Positions 9,723 to 18,106 are shown, counted from the first letter of the stretch. The stretch: 64,000 nt of DNA from DASXVX01 sp036504075 (GCA_036504075.1 DASXVX010000076.1:29925-93924), one strand, 5' to 3'. The notes: generated from the letters alone by a model not told the origin. Translations and numbers: made by a program.

Positions 9723-11267
9723 TTGCCTGAAGCGGTACTTACGAGCAACGTTTCTCTGTTTACCACCGACCTGACCCAGCTGGGACACGTCTTTTTCCCC
9801 GGCGGCGACATTGTGGTGCCGCCCGTGGGCGAGTCCGTGCCGGATGCGCCCTGGACTGTGGATGTTTCGGCCGTGCCGGTGGACAGCGACGGCCTCCGGT
9901 GGCGGGTCACCCTGCGGGCGACCGGCCCGGCGGGGCAGCGGGAGGCGACCGGCGGCCTGACCCGCGACCCGGTCGAAAGCCCCCGGACTTTCGAGCACCG
10001 GCTGCGGCGGATGGCCAAAGGGCTCCTGGTGGACGTGCTGGGCGACCTGCGGGGCTTCCGGCCCGGCTGGGGCATTCTGACCGGCGTCCGGCCTACCAAG
10101 CTGGCCCACCAGATGCTGGACCAGGGTGTGGCTGACCCGGCGGCCGAACTCGTGCAGGATTACCGGCTCAGCCCGGAGAAAGCGGCTCTGGTCACCGGGG
10201 TGGCCCGGCTCCAGCGGCCTTACCTGAACCAGGACCCCCGGGCGATTTCGATTTACGTGGGCATCCCGTTCTGCCCGACCATTTGCTCGTTCTGCTCGTT
10301 CTCCATTTACCCGATTCTGGAGCACCGGAGCCGGGTGCCGGCCTTTCTGGAAGCCCTGGGTCGGGAGATGGAGATCATGGGGCAGGCGATTCGCGACCTG
10401 GGCCTCCGGGTTCAGTCGATCTACTTCGGCGGCGGGACGCCTACCAGTCCGGCCGACGACGACTTCGCCTGGATGCTCGCAAAAACGGCCGACACGCTCC
10501 TGAAAGACCAGCAGCCCGAGGAGTACACCGTCGAGGGCGGGCGGCCGGAGACGTTCACCCGGGCCAAGCTCGACGCCATGGCGCAGTTCGGCGTCAACCG
10601 GGTCAGCGTAAACCCCCAGACGACCGTGCAGGCCACGCTGATGCACCTGGGGCGCATCCACACGGTCGAGAAGTTCTACCGAGCGTACGATCTGGTACGC
10701 AGTCACCCCCACGGGTTTACCGTCAACTGCGACATCATCATCGGGCTGCCGGGCGAAGGGCCGGACGAGGTGGCCTACACCCTGGCCGACATGCGGCGGC
10801 TGGCGCCCGATAATCTCACGGTCCACACGCTGGCGATCAAGCGCGGATCCCGGCTTCACCAGGCGGAGGACGCGGCTACCGAGGCGCTCCGGGCGCTGAC
10901 GCCCGCCGAGGCGGAATCACTGGTGGCAGAAGCGGCCCGGACGGCGGCGCAAATGGGCCAGCACCCTTACTACCTATATCGGCAGAAGTTCATGGTGGGC
11001 AGCCTGGAGAACGTGGGCTACTGCCTGCCCGGCAAGGAGTCAATCTATAACATTCAGATGATGGAGGAGCGCCAGACCGTCGTGGGCCTGGGCGGCGGAG
11101 CGGCCTCCAAGTGGTACCGGCCGCTGGGCGGTTACAGCGGCTGGCAGGTTCAGGCTCCGCACAACCCGAACGACCCGGTAAGCTACACCGAGCGGGTCGA
11201 ATCACTGGCCCGGCGCAAGGCAGACGAACTAAAACTCATCTATGGAAGCGATATTGACCCATCATAA
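9723..11267 (+). CDS. hemZ: HemZ-type radical SAM coproporphyrinogen III oxidase-like protein
   Basis: 514 residues from TTG 9723, behind GGACGAGGTGGAG. The radical SAM cluster motif GIPFCPTICSFCSF (CxxxCxxC) is near residue 180 and is followed by YFGGGTPTSPADD, the SAM-binding GGE-like region. The roughly 170-residue N-terminal extension is characteristic of HemZ, proposed to work in anaerobic haem synthesis; true oxidase activity of HemZ proteins is debated in the family. B. subtilis hemZ lies in the equivalent rel-hisS interval. A possible -10 (TATACT) lies at about 9697. Confidence 0.9.
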   Translation: MPEAVLTSNVSLFTTDLTQLGHVFFPGGDIVVPPVGESVPDAPWTVDVSAVPVDSDGLRWRVTLRATGPAGQREATGGLTRDPVESPRTFEHRLRRMAKGLLVDVLGDLRGFRPGWGILTGVRPTKLAHQMLDQGVADPAAELVQDYRLSPEKAALVTGVARLQRPYLNQDPRAISIYVGIPFCPTICSFCSFSIYPILEHRSRVPAFLEALGREMEIMGQAIRDLGLRVQSIYFGGGTPTSPADDDFAWMLAKTADTLLKDQQPEEYTVEGGRPETFTRAKLDAMAQFGVNRVSVNPQTTVQATLMHLGRIHTVEKFYRAYDLVRSHPHGFTVNCDIIIGLPGEGPDEVAYTLADMRRLAPDNLTVHTLAIKRGSRLHQAEDAATEALRALTPAEAESLVAEAARTAAQMGQHPYYLYRQKFMVGSLENVGYCLPGKESIYNIQMMEERQTVVGLGGGAASKWYRPLGGYSGWQVQAPHNPNDPVSYTERVESLARRKADELKLIYGSDIDPS

Positions 11268-11281
11268 TTGGAGGTTTTGGT

Positions 11282-12154
11282 GTGACCTTCCAGCGCATCG
11301 CAGTCATATACAACCCCCATTCGGGCCGGCCGCGGGAGCGGCAGTCCGAAGTTGACCGGTTCACGGCCCAATTGCGGGCGGCAGGTCGCACCGTGCTCAT
11401 CGCCCCCACAGCGCACCCCGGGCACGCCACCGGGCTGGCAAGGGAAGCCGTGGCCACCGGCTGTGACCTGGTGGTCGCCCACGGCGGCGACGGCACCATG
11501 AACGAGGTGCTGCAGGCGGTGGCGGGCACCGAGGCCACCCTGGGCTTCTGGCCCGGCGGCACGGCGAATGTGCTCGCCGCAGAACTGAAGTTCCCCTCCC
11601 GGGCGGACGACGTGGTGGAGCGAATCTTGGCGGGCCAGGTCCGGCGGGTGACGGCCGGCCGGGCCAACGACCGGTACTTCCTGCTTATGGCCGGCATCGG
11701 GCTCGACGCCGCCGTGGCGGCCTCCGTTGATCCGCTGATGAAGCAGCGGTTCGGCAAGGCGGCGTTTGGACTGTCGGCCATGAAGTTCGTCCGGAACTGG
11801 CACCTGCCGCCGTTTCTGGTCGAACTGGACCGTGAGCTGATGCCGGCCCGGTTCGTGGTGGCCGGCAACGCCCATTCGTACGGCGGCGGCTTCCAGATCA
11901 CGCCGCAGGCCGACCTGTCGGAGCCGTGCCTCGACCTCTGCATCTTCACGCAGGAGTTGCGGATGGATTACCTGCAGATCGCCCTGGCGGCGGTGGCCGG
12001 CCGGCATCTGCGCATGGCGGGGGTTACGTACCGGAAAGTCCGGCGGGTCCGGATTCTCGGCGACCAGGTGCCGGTCCAGCTTGACGGCGAGGTGACCGGG
12101 AGCCTGCCGCTCACCCTGGAGGCGGTGCCGGGGAGTCTCAAGTTGCTGGTTTAG
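11282..12154 (+). CDS. dagK: Diacylglycerol/lipid kinase (DagK/YegS type)
   Basis: 290 residues from GTG 11282 behind TTGGAGG. The N-terminal kinase domain shows YNPHSGRP and the nucleotide-binding loop VVAHGGDGTMNEVLQAV plus LGFWPGGTANVLAAEL; the C-terminal beta-sandwich ends VPVQLDGEVTGSLPLTLE, conserved in the family. It probably phosphorylates diacylglycerol or a related lipid at the membrane for lipid recycling. It overlaps no gene but follows hemZ by 14 bases, so the two are likely cotranscribed. Confidence 0.88.
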   Translation: MTFQRIAVIYNPHSGRPRERQSEVDRFTAQLRAAGRTVLIAPTAHPGHATGLAREAVATGCDLVVAHGGDGTMNEVLQAVAGTEATLGFWPGGTANVLAAELKFPSRADDVVERILAGQVRRVTAGRANDRYFLLMAGIGLDAAVAASVDPLMKQRFGKAAFGLSAMKFVRNWHLPPFLVELDRELMPARFVVAGNAHSYGGGFQITPQADLSEPCLDLCIFTQELRMDYLQIALAAVAGRHLRMAGVTYRKVRRVRILGDQVPVQLDGEVTGSLPLTLEAVPGSLKLLV

Positions 12155-12158
12155 CATG

Positions 12159-12305
12159 TTGCTCCGCAAAAATTACTCGCCTCCCGACATTTTGCTCCGC
12201 AACAACCACACTTGCCTTCCGGCAAGTTGCTCCGCAAAAATATAGTTGCCTCCCGGCATTTTGCTCCGCAAACACACACGTGCCTACAGGCCCGTTGCTC
12301 CGCAA
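12159..12305. repeat. Five tandem TTGCTCCGCAA units, ~34-bp period
   Basis: The 11-mer TTGCTCCGCAA occurs at 12159, 12192, 12227, 12261 and 12295 (spacing 33, 35, 34, 34). Each copy is itself a mini-hairpin (TTGC/GCAA around TCC). Between copies sits a second mini-hairpin of the type GCC-TCCC-GGC, with loop and arm variants such as TTGCC-TTCC-GGCAA and GCC-TACA-GGC that preserve pairing. Related sequence occurs at 30358 and 54174. Confidence 0.85.
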
Positions 12306-12308
12306 AAG

Positions 12309-12390
12309 CCTGCCGGCCACCACGGCGGCCAACCTCCGGTTGCCGCGGTCTGCCGGCCACCACGGCGGCCAACCTTCGGTTGGCCGCGAC
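12309..12390. repeat. Two tandem ~40-bp GC-rich units
   Basis: Two nearly identical copies of a unit beginning CTGCCGGCCACCACGGCGGC, each ending in a CCAACC...GGTTGG-type hairpin. They directly follow the TTGCTCCGCAA cluster and abut the hisS promoter; the second has a longer perfect stem (GGCCAACC/GGTTGGCC). Confidence 0.8.
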
Positions 12391-12420
12391 TTGACAGGTA
12401 TCATTCATTTTCGGTAGAAT
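12391..12420 (+). promoter_or_regulatory. Promoter of the hisS-aspS T-box transcript
   Basis: TTGACA (12391-12396), 18-bp spacer, TAGAAT (12415-12420). Transcription should begin near 12427, at the base of T-box stem I. Confidence 0.8.
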
Positions 12421-12426
12421 TCGACC

Positions 12427-12705
12427 CAAAGGCTATGAAGGGGATTAGTATCTGCAGGCGCCCTCGCAGAGAGCCCGCCACCTGGTGAAAGGCGGGCAGG
12501 GAAGGCAGCGGAGAAGCACGCTCCGGAGCCGTGCCGCTGAACGGCCTCAGGCCGATAGGCTGCGTCGGGGGAGTCCGCCCGTTATCAGGGGACGGGGCCG
12601 GCAACGGCCCTCAAAGTGGAAGCTTGCTGTCAAGGTGAGCTTCAACGTGGGTGGCACCGCGAGCAAAACGCTCGTCCCATGACTGGGATGAGCGTCTTTT
12701 TTTAT
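12427..12705 (+). ncRNA. T-box leader of hisS-aspS
   Basis: The leader has the T-box landmarks in order: AGAGAGCC followed by the distal stem-I GGTGAAAGGCGGG region (12470-12497), a candidate specifier CAC (His, 12517-12519) after GAGAAG, the antiterminator sequence AACGTGGGTGGCACCGCG (12644-12661), which pairs with uncharged tRNA NCCA, and the terminator ACGCTCGTCCCA/TGGGATGAGCGT with a T7 run (12668-12703). Uncharged tRNA binding should promote readthrough. The specifier is the least certain part. Confidence 0.92.
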
Positions 12706-12721
12706 GAGCAGGAGGGGAACT

Positions 12722-14011
12722 ATGGCCATACAGGCACCCAAGGGGTTCAACGATTTCGTTCCCGGCGAACAGTTCGGCTGGCGGGATACATACCGGTGGC
12801 AGAAGCTGGAGGAGATGTTCCGGGAAGTCTGCCACATCTACGGCTACCAGGAGATGCGCCCGCCGATGATCGAGTTCGTGGACCTGTTCGTCCACGGCGT
12901 TGGGGCGACTACGGACATCGTCACCAAGGAGATGTTCAACATCGTGCCCCGGGGCGATGATCCCGACCCCCGCCGCATGGCCATGCGCCCCGAGTTCACC
13001 GCTGGCATGGTGCGGACTTACCTGGAGAACGGCCTGGCCAACCAGACCCAACCCACAAAGATCTACGCCTTCGGTCCGGCCTTCCGCTACGAGAACGTGC
13101 AGAAAGGGCGCTTCCGCGGCTTCCACCAGATCGACGTGGAAATCTTCGGCGCCCAGGACCCGGCGGCGGATGCCGAAGTGATCAAGCTGGGCCTCGATGT
13201 CGTGGCCCGGTTCGGCCTGACCGGCCTCAGGGTCAACGTCAACTCCATCGGCTGCCCCAACTGCCGGCCCCGGTACCGGGAGGCGCTGCAGGCCCACTTC
13301 CGGCCGCACCTGCACGAGCTGTGCGAGGACTGCAACACCCGCATCGACAAGAACCCCCTGCGGCTCCTGGACTGCAAGAAAGACGCCCGCCACCCCGCAG
13401 CGAAGACCGCCCCCATCGGCCTCGACTACCTCTGCGACGAGTGCAAGGCCCACTGGGAGGGTCTCAAGGCTAACCTGGACGCCCTGGGCGTGCAGTGGCA
13501 GGTCGACCCCCGCATCGTCCGGGGCCTCGATTATTACACGAAGACGGTCTTCGAAGTGCTGCACCCGAAACTGGGCGCCCAGTCCACGCTCTGGGGCGGC
13601 GGCCGGTACGACGGGCTCATGGAAGTCGTCGGCGGCAAGCCCACGCCGGGCGTCGGCTTCGGCATGGGCATGGAGCGGGTCCTCATGGTGCTCGACGAGA
13701 CCGGCTTGCTGGACGCCTTCAGGGAACGGCCCCGGATGGACGTATTCATCGCCACGCTGGGCGAGGCGGCCCGGCCGGTGGGGCTGAAGCTGCTCTACGA
13801 CCTGCGTGCCGCTGGCCTCTCCGCCGACGTCGATTATCTGGGCCGTTCGCTCAAAGCCCAGATGAAATACGCCGGCCGCATGAACGCCCGGTACGTGGTG
13901 ATTCTCGGGGACGATGAAGTGAACAAGGGCGCGGCCGCCGTCAAGGATATGGATGCCGGGACGCAAGGGGAAGTCGCCCTCACGGAACTGGCCCGTCATT
14001 TTGGCAAGTAG
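12722..14011 (+). CDS. hisS: Histidyl-tRNA synthetase
   Basis: Class II synthetase charging tRNA-His. 429 residues from ATG 12722 (GCAGGAGGGG upstream; an ATG at 12704 lies in the terminator tail and is unlikely). Motif 2 (FGPAFRYENVQKGRFRGFHQ), the HisA motif LDYYTKTVFEV (usually LDYYT) and class II motif 3 (GVGFGMGMERV) are present, then an anticodon-binding domain. It contains a Cys-rich insertion (CPNC...CEDC...CDEC) typical of many bacterial HisRS. Controlled by the upstream T-box; aspS follows after 33 bases. Confidence 0.97.
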   Translation: MAIQAPKGFNDFVPGEQFGWRDTYRWQKLEEMFREVCHIYGYQEMRPPMIEFVDLFVHGVGATTDIVTKEMFNIVPRGDDPDPRRMAMRPEFTAGMVRTYLENGLANQTQPTKIYAFGPAFRYENVQKGRFRGFHQIDVEIFGAQDPAADAEVIKLGLDVVARFGLTGLRVNVNSIGCPNCRPRYREALQAHFRPHLHELCEDCNTRIDKNPLRLLDCKKDARHPAAKTAPIGLDYLCDECKAHWEGLKANLDALGVQWQVDPRIVRGLDYYTKTVFEVLHPKLGAQSTLWGGGRYDGLMEVVGGKPTPGVGFGMGMERVLMVLDETGLLDAFRERPRMDVFIATLGEAARPVGLKLLYDLRAAGLSADVDYLGRSLKAQMKYAGRMNARYVVILGDDEVNKGAAAVKDMDAGTQGEVALTELARHFGK

Positions 14012-14044
14012 TTGAAACGGTGAAAGTTTAGGAGGCTGCTTTCC

Positions 14045-15844
14045 ATGACCGAACCGATTCAAGGCATGAAGCGGACCCATTATTGTGGGGAAGTGACCGA
14101 GGCGCTGGTGGGCCAGTCGATTACGCTGAACGGCTGGGTGCAGCGCCGCCGTGACCTGGGCGCACTGATTTTTATCGACCTGCGGGACCGGAGCGGCATC
14201 GTCCAGGTGGTGTTTGACTCGGAGGCCGCCGCCGAAGTCTTCCAGAAGGCCGAGCAGGTGCGCAGCGAGTTCGTGCTGGCCATTCGGGGCAAACTCGCCC
14301 TGCGGGCGCCGGAGGCGGTCAACAAGACCATGGCCACCGGGCAGTTCGAACTCCGGGCGGAAGAACTCCGGATTCTGAACCCGGCCAAGACCCCGCCGTT
14401 CTACATTCAAGACGAAGTGGACGCCGACGAACTGCTCCGGCTGAAGTGGCGCTACCTCGACTTGCGCCGCCCGGAGATGCAGAAGAGCCTGATTCTCCGG
14501 CACCGGGTCGCCAAGACCACCCGGGACTTCTTCGACGCCCACGGCTTCCTCGAAATTGAGACGCCCATGCTGACCAAGTCTACCCCGGAAGGCGCCCGGG
14601 ACTATCTCGTTCCCTCCCGGGTCAACCCCGGCAAGTTTTACGCCCTGCCCCAGTCCCCGCAGCTGTTCAAGCAACTCTCGATGGTGGCCGGCCTCGACCG
14701 GTATTTCCAGATCGTCCGCTGCTTCCGGGACGAGGACCTGCGGGCCGACCGGCAGCCGGAGTTCACCCAGATCGACGTCGAGATGTCCTTCGTCGAGCGG
14801 GACGACGTCCTGGCCATGATGGAAGGGCTGACCGCGAAGATCTTCAAGGATGCGCTGGACGTCGATATCAAGCTGCCGCTGCCGCGGATGACCTGGGCTG
14901 ACGCCATGGCCCGCTTTGGTTCGGACAAGCCCGACCTCCGCTTCGGCATGGAGTTCGTGGACATCACCGACATCGCCGCCGGCTGTGGTTTCAGCGTCTT
15001 CAAGAACGCCGCCGAGACCGGCGGGCAGGTGAAGGGCATCCGGGTTCCCGGCTGCGCCGGCTACTCCCGCAAGCAGATCGACGAGCTGACCGAAGTGGCC
15101 CGGACATACAAGGCCAAGGGGTTGGCCTACATCGGCATCGCCGAGACCGGCGAACTCAAGTCCAGCTTCACCAAGTTCCTGACCGAAGCCGAGACCCAGG
15201 CCATGGTTAGCCGGCTGGAGGGCAAGCCGGGCGACCTGCTGCTCTTCGTGGCCGATCAGCCCATGACCCTGGCGGCGGCCCTGGGCGCCCTCCGCCTGGA
15301 GATGGGCGGCCGGCTGGGGCTCCGGACTCCCGGCGTCTTCAGCCTGCTCTGGGTCGTCGACTTCCCGCTGCTGGAATGGGACGAGGAGGAGGGTCGCTTC
15401 GTGGCGGTTCACCATCCGTTCACGTCGCCGCATCCCGAAGATCTCCCGAAGATCTTCGACCCGGCGGTCGGCCGGGAAGAGATGGGGACGCTCCGGGCCA
15501 ACGCCTACGACATGGTGCTGAACGGCGTCGAGCTGGGCGGCGGCTCCATTCGAATCCATCAGCGGCCGCTCCAGAACCGGATGTTCGAGCTGCTGGGCAT
15601 GACGCCGGAGGATACCCAGAACCGGTTCGGCTTCCTGCTGGACGCTTTTGAGTACGGCGCCCCGCCCCACGGCGGCCTCGCTTTCGGCCTGGACCGCTTT
15701 GTGATGCTGCTGGCGGGCCGGCAGTCCATCCGCGACGTCATCGCTTTCCCGAAGACCGCCAAGGCCACCGACCTCATGACCGATGCGCCAAGCGACGTCT
15801 CGGCCAAGCAACTGCGGGAGTTGCACATCAAGCTCGCCGAATAG
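14045..15844 (+). CDS. aspS: Aspartyl-tRNA synthetase
   Basis: 599 residues, bacterial-type AspRS: N-terminal OB anticodon domain (TLNGWVQRRRDLGALIFIDL), class II motif 2 (YFQIVRCFRDEDLRADRQPEFTQ region), a GAD insertion domain, and motif 3 (GGLAFGLDRFVMLLAG). ATG 14045 follows TAGGAGG. Second gene of the T-box operon, as in Bacillus. Whether it is discriminating (Asp only) or non-discriminating cannot be decided by eye. Confidence 0.97.
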   Translation: MTEPIQGMKRTHYCGEVTEALVGQSITLNGWVQRRRDLGALIFIDLRDRSGIVQVVFDSEAAAEVFQKAEQVRSEFVLAIRGKLALRAPEAVNKTMATGQFELRAEELRILNPAKTPPFYIQDEVDADELLRLKWRYLDLRRPEMQKSLILRHRVAKTTRDFFDAHGFLEIETPMLTKSTPEGARDYLVPSRVNPGKFYALPQSPQLFKQLSMVAGLDRYFQIVRCFRDEDLRADRQPEFTQIDVEMSFVERDDVLAMMEGLTAKIFKDALDVDIKLPLPRMTWADAMARFGSDKPDLRFGMEFVDITDIAAGCGFSVFKNAAETGGQVKGIRVPGCAGYSRKQIDELTEVARTYKAKGLAYIGIAETGELKSSFTKFLTEAETQAMVSRLEGKPGDLLLFVADQPMTLAAALGALRLEMGGRLGLRTPGVFSLLWVVDFPLLEWDEEEGRFVAVHHPFTSPHPEDLPKIFDPAVGREEMGTLRANAYDMVLNGVELGGGSIRIHQRPLQNRMFELLGMTPEDTQNRFGFLLDAFEYGAPPHGGLAFGLDRFVMLLAGRQSIRDVIAFPKTAKATDLMTDAPSDVSAKQLRELHIKLAE

Positions 15845-15942
15845 CGCACATAAACGCCAATGGCAAAAACCGGCCGCCGCAGCGAAAGCCAGCGGCGGTC
15901 TGGCTTTGCGGGCGTGATAAACGGGACTGATTATGTCAAGCC

Positions 15943-15971
15943 TTGTTTTCGGCAGACGAGATTGCTATCAT
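15943..15971 (+). promoter_or_regulatory. Promoter of the 6S-like RNA
   Basis: TTGTTT (15943-15948), 17-bp spacer, extended -10 TGCTATCAT (TATCAT at 15966-15971). No ORF follows, only the structured RNA described next. Confidence 0.65.
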
Positions 15972-15977
15972 GAAAAC

Positions 15978-16230
15978 CGAGGCGAAGGCATAAGCTATAA
16001 GCACTCCCTGCTGTGTGCGTGATCTGGCCGGTACGAAATGACCTAACAGCATTTCGTCGGGAGCCCGGACTTCGAAGGTGGCCTGAACGCCCCCGCAACC
16101 CTTCGGGGACCTGCGTCAGGGGACTCAGAAAGCCAACGGGAGGGCACCCACCTGCCATAGGCAGGTTCATTCTCTACCGGGACACGGCATGGTGGGGGTA
16201 CCTTTAACGACACCCGCAAGGGTGTCGTTC
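15978..16230 (+). ncRNA. ssrS: 6S-like regulatory RNA
   Basis: A long fold-back RNA lies directly downstream of aspS, the position of 6S-1 (bsrA) in Bacillus. The closing stem CCCTGCTGTGT pairs with ACACGGCATGG near 16195, extended by CCGGTA/TACCGG. Inside is a bubble with one small hairpin on each strand (ACGAAATG/CATTTCGT; ACCTGCC/GGCAGGT), then a terminal arm (GGGAGCCC/GGGCACCC, CCTGAACGC/GCGTCAGG, CCCCG/CGGGG). This closing stem-bubble-terminal stem layout is that of 6S RNA, which binds sigma-A RNA polymerase. A GCAA-capped hairpin (16206-16229) without a T run may form the 3' end. Confidence 0.65.
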
Positions 16231-16249
16231 AGCATGTCCACGGCTGTCC

Positions 16250-16279
16250 TTTACACCTCCCGGAGTGATTGGGTAGAAT
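16250..16279 (+). promoter_or_regulatory. Promoter of trxA
   Basis: TTTACA (16250-16255), 18-bp spacer, TAGAAT (16274-16279), about 40 bases before the trxA start. Confidence 0.65.
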
Positions 16280-16321
16280 AGGTCTTGCACGCGTCTACAT
16301 ACGACTAAGGAGGTCGTCGTT

Positions 16322-16660
16322 TTGGCCAGCGATAAGGTTATGCAGTTTGGCACCGGGAACTGGAACGCGGAGGTGGAAGGCTCCGCCACCCCGGTGGTGG
16401 TCGATTTTTGGGCGGTCTGGTGCGGCCCTTGCCGCATGATCGCTCCCATCGTGGAGGAACTGGCCGGCGAATACGACGGCAAAGTCAAGTTCGGCAAGCT
16501 GAACGTCGACGAGAACCAGGCCGTGGCCGCCAAGTATGGCGTCATGTCCATTCCGACCCTGCTGGTCTTTAAGAACGGCCAGCCGGCGGAGCGGATCGTC
16601 GGGTTCCAGCCGAAGAAGGATCTGAAAGCAAAGATCGACGGCGTTCTCGTGCAAGCGTAG
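16322..16660 (+). CDS. trxA: Thioredoxin
   Basis: 112 residues, TTG start at 16322 behind AAGGAGG. The active site WCGPCR sits in VVVDFWAVWCGPCRMIAPIV and the cis-proline in MSIPTLLVFKNG. General cytoplasmic disulfide reductant. It has its own promoter and terminator, so it is probably monocistronic. Confidence 0.96.
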   Translation: MASDKVMQFGTGNWNAEVEGSATPVVVDFWAVWCGPCRMIAPIVEELAGEYDGKVKFGKLNVDENQAVAAKYGVMSIPTLLVFKNGQPAERIVGFQPKKDLKAKIDGVLVQA

Positions 16661-16680
16661 GCGCCAGGGAAACCGACCTG

Positions 16681-16714
16681 CGGCCGGGCAAATTCGCCCG
16701 GCTGCTTTTGTTTC
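16681..16714 (+). terminator. Intrinsic terminator after trxA
   Basis: GCCGGGC-aaattc-GCCCGGC stem followed by TGCTTTTGTTT. Confidence 0.85.
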
Positions 16715-16793
16715 GGACCGAATTAGCAGGCAAACCCTGTTGAAAGACGAACTTCTTACGTGTAATGAAATTCGAGGAGGGTGTGTGCCGGCT

Positions 16794-17864
16794 ATGAAGA
16801 TTATTGACCTCCGTAGCGATACAGTGACCGTCCCCACGCCGGAAATGCGACTCGCCATGTTCGAAGCAGAAGTGGGCGACGATGTGTACGGCGAGGACCC
16901 CACGGTGAACCGGTTGGAGGTTGAAGCGGCCGCCCTGCTGGGCAAGGAGGCCGCCCTGTTCGTGCCCACCGGCACCCAGGGCAACCAGGTGGCGATTCTC
17001 TCGCACACGAACCGGGGCGAAGAGGTGGTCATGGAGGCCGATAGCCACATCTTCTTTTATGAGGTGGCGGGCATAGCGGCCCTCTCGGCCTGCCAGACCC
17101 GCCCGGTACCGGGCGTGCGGGGCGTCATGGACCCGAACAAAGTCGAGGCTGCCATCCGCGGCGAGAACATCCACTTCCCGCGTACCGCCCTGGTCTGCGT
17201 GGAGAACACGCACAACCGGGCCGGTGGCTGCGTGGTGCCCCTGGCGAACCTGCGGGAGATCGCCGCCATCGCACACGGACACGGAATTCCCGTTCACATG
17301 GACGGTGCCCGGGTCTTTAACGCTGCAACCGCCCTGGGCGTCCCCGTGGCGGAAGTGGTGGCTCCGGTAGACTCGGTGATGTTCTGCCTCTCCAAGGGCC
17401 TCTCAGCCCCCGTAGGCTCCATGCTGGTGGGCAGCAAGGACTTTATTGCCCGGGCCCGCAAGAACCGCAAGCTCCTGGGCGGGGGCATGCGGCAGGCGGG
17501 CATTCTGGCCGCCGCCGGTCTACTGGCGATTCGGACGATGGTGAACCGGCTGGCCGAGGACCATGCGAACGCCCAGACGCTGGCCAAGGGGCTGGCGACC
17601 ATCGCGGGCCTGAGCGTGGACATGGAGTCGGTGCAGACGAACATGGTCATGTTTGACGTTCTCGATCCCCGCTGGGACGCGGCTACGCTGGCCGGTGCCG
17701 TCAGCCGTGCCGGCACGCTCTGCAACGGCATGGCGGCCCGCCGCATCCGGCTGGTAACCCACAAGGACGTTACGGCGGCCGATATCCCCGAAGCGCTGGA
17801 CCGGATCGAACGGGTGTTAAAGGCGGGACCCGACGCCGGTACCAAGGCGGTCGTGTACGGCTAG
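16794..17864 (+). CDS. ltaE: Low-specificity L-threonine aldolase
   Basis: PLP enzyme of the beta-eliminating lyase family that splits L-threonine/allo-threonine to glycine and acetaldehyde. 356 residues from ATG 16794 (CGAGGAGGGTG upstream). It begins MKIIDLRSDTVTVPTPEM, as the family does; GEDPTVNRLE, the THNRAGG active-site region, HMDGARVFNAA and the PLP lysine in FCLSKGLSAPVGS are all visible. A TTG 54 bases upstream is in frame but lacks a ribosome site. Confidence 0.93.
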   Translation: MKIIDLRSDTVTVPTPEMRLAMFEAEVGDDVYGEDPTVNRLEVEAAALLGKEAALFVPTGTQGNQVAILSHTNRGEEVVMEADSHIFFYEVAGIAALSACQTRPVPGVRGVMDPNKVEAAIRGENIHFPRTALVCVENTHNRAGGCVVPLANLREIAAIAHGHGIPVHMDGARVFNAATALGVPVAEVVAPVDSVMFCLSKGLSAPVGSMLVGSKDFIARARKNRKLLGGGMRQAGILAAAGLLAIRTMVNRLAEDHANAQTLAKGLATIAGLSVDMESVQTNMVMFDVLDPRWDAATLAGAVSRAGTLCNGMAARRIRLVTHKDVTAADIPEALDRIERVLKAGPDAGTKAVVYG

Positions 17865-17883
17865 CCAGTGCCGCAACAGCAAC

Positions 17884-17919
17884 GCAACCCCACCGGTCTG
17901 GTGGGGTTGCTAGAATTTT
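17884..17919. terminator. Terminator between convergent genes
   Basis: GCAACCCCACC-ggtc-tGGTGGGGTTGC, followed by TAGAATTTTG on plus. It ends the aldolase transcript and may also stop the convergent small-peptide gene at 17924. Confidence 0.85.
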
Positions 17920-17923
17920 GTCG

Positions 17924-18046
17924 TTACCGCTTGATGGAGAAGGCGCTGACCCCGACGCCGCCGACGTACCCGTGCTCCGCCGAAGCCACGCTCGCCATCG
18001 CCAGCAGCGACACGATCACCAGGGCCAGAACTACCAACTTCTTCAC
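17924..18046 (-). CDS. Exported 40-residue peptide (Phr-like candidate)
   Basis: A GTG at 18046 directly follows GGAGGAGGAGTTTTC and opens a 40-codon frame. Residues 1-22 are a clean signal peptide (KK, then LVVLALVIVSLLAMASVA, then SA-EH cleavage site); the remaining 17 residues end GVGVSAFSIKR. It lies 60 bases downstream of the TPR gene on the same strand. Size, signal peptide and a short basic C-terminal tail match Phr signalling pre-peptides of Bacillus Rap-Phr cassettes. Too short for routine gene callers. That it is a signal is inference. Confidence 0.7.
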   Translation of the reverse strand: MKKLVVLALVIVSLLAMASVASAEHGYVGGVGVSAFSIKR

Positions 18047-18106
18047 GAAAACTCCTCCTCCGGTTTTTCGCTCCCAGCGAAACTTGATCCGGCAAGAAGG
18101 GGCCGC

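Noticed and set aside
12159..12305. Regularly spaced repeats reminiscent of a CRISPR array
   Set aside because: The conserved unit is only 11 bp, intervening sequence is itself related between units and palindromic, and no cas genes are nearby.
12611..15826. 1071-codon open frame opposite hisS-aspS
   Set aside because: It is antisense to two certain genes; such long shadows are expected in GC-rich DNA and the translation shows no domain.
15978..16230. Riboswitch controlling trxA
   Set aside because: None of the riboswitch signatures I know (SAM, FMN, TPP, B12, c-di-AMP, T-box) is present, and trxA has its own promoter at 16250.
16000..16230. SRP RNA or tmRNA
   Set aside because: The SRP S-domain GGAAGGAAGC-type motif and the tmRNA tRNA-like end with GTTCGA T-loop are absent.
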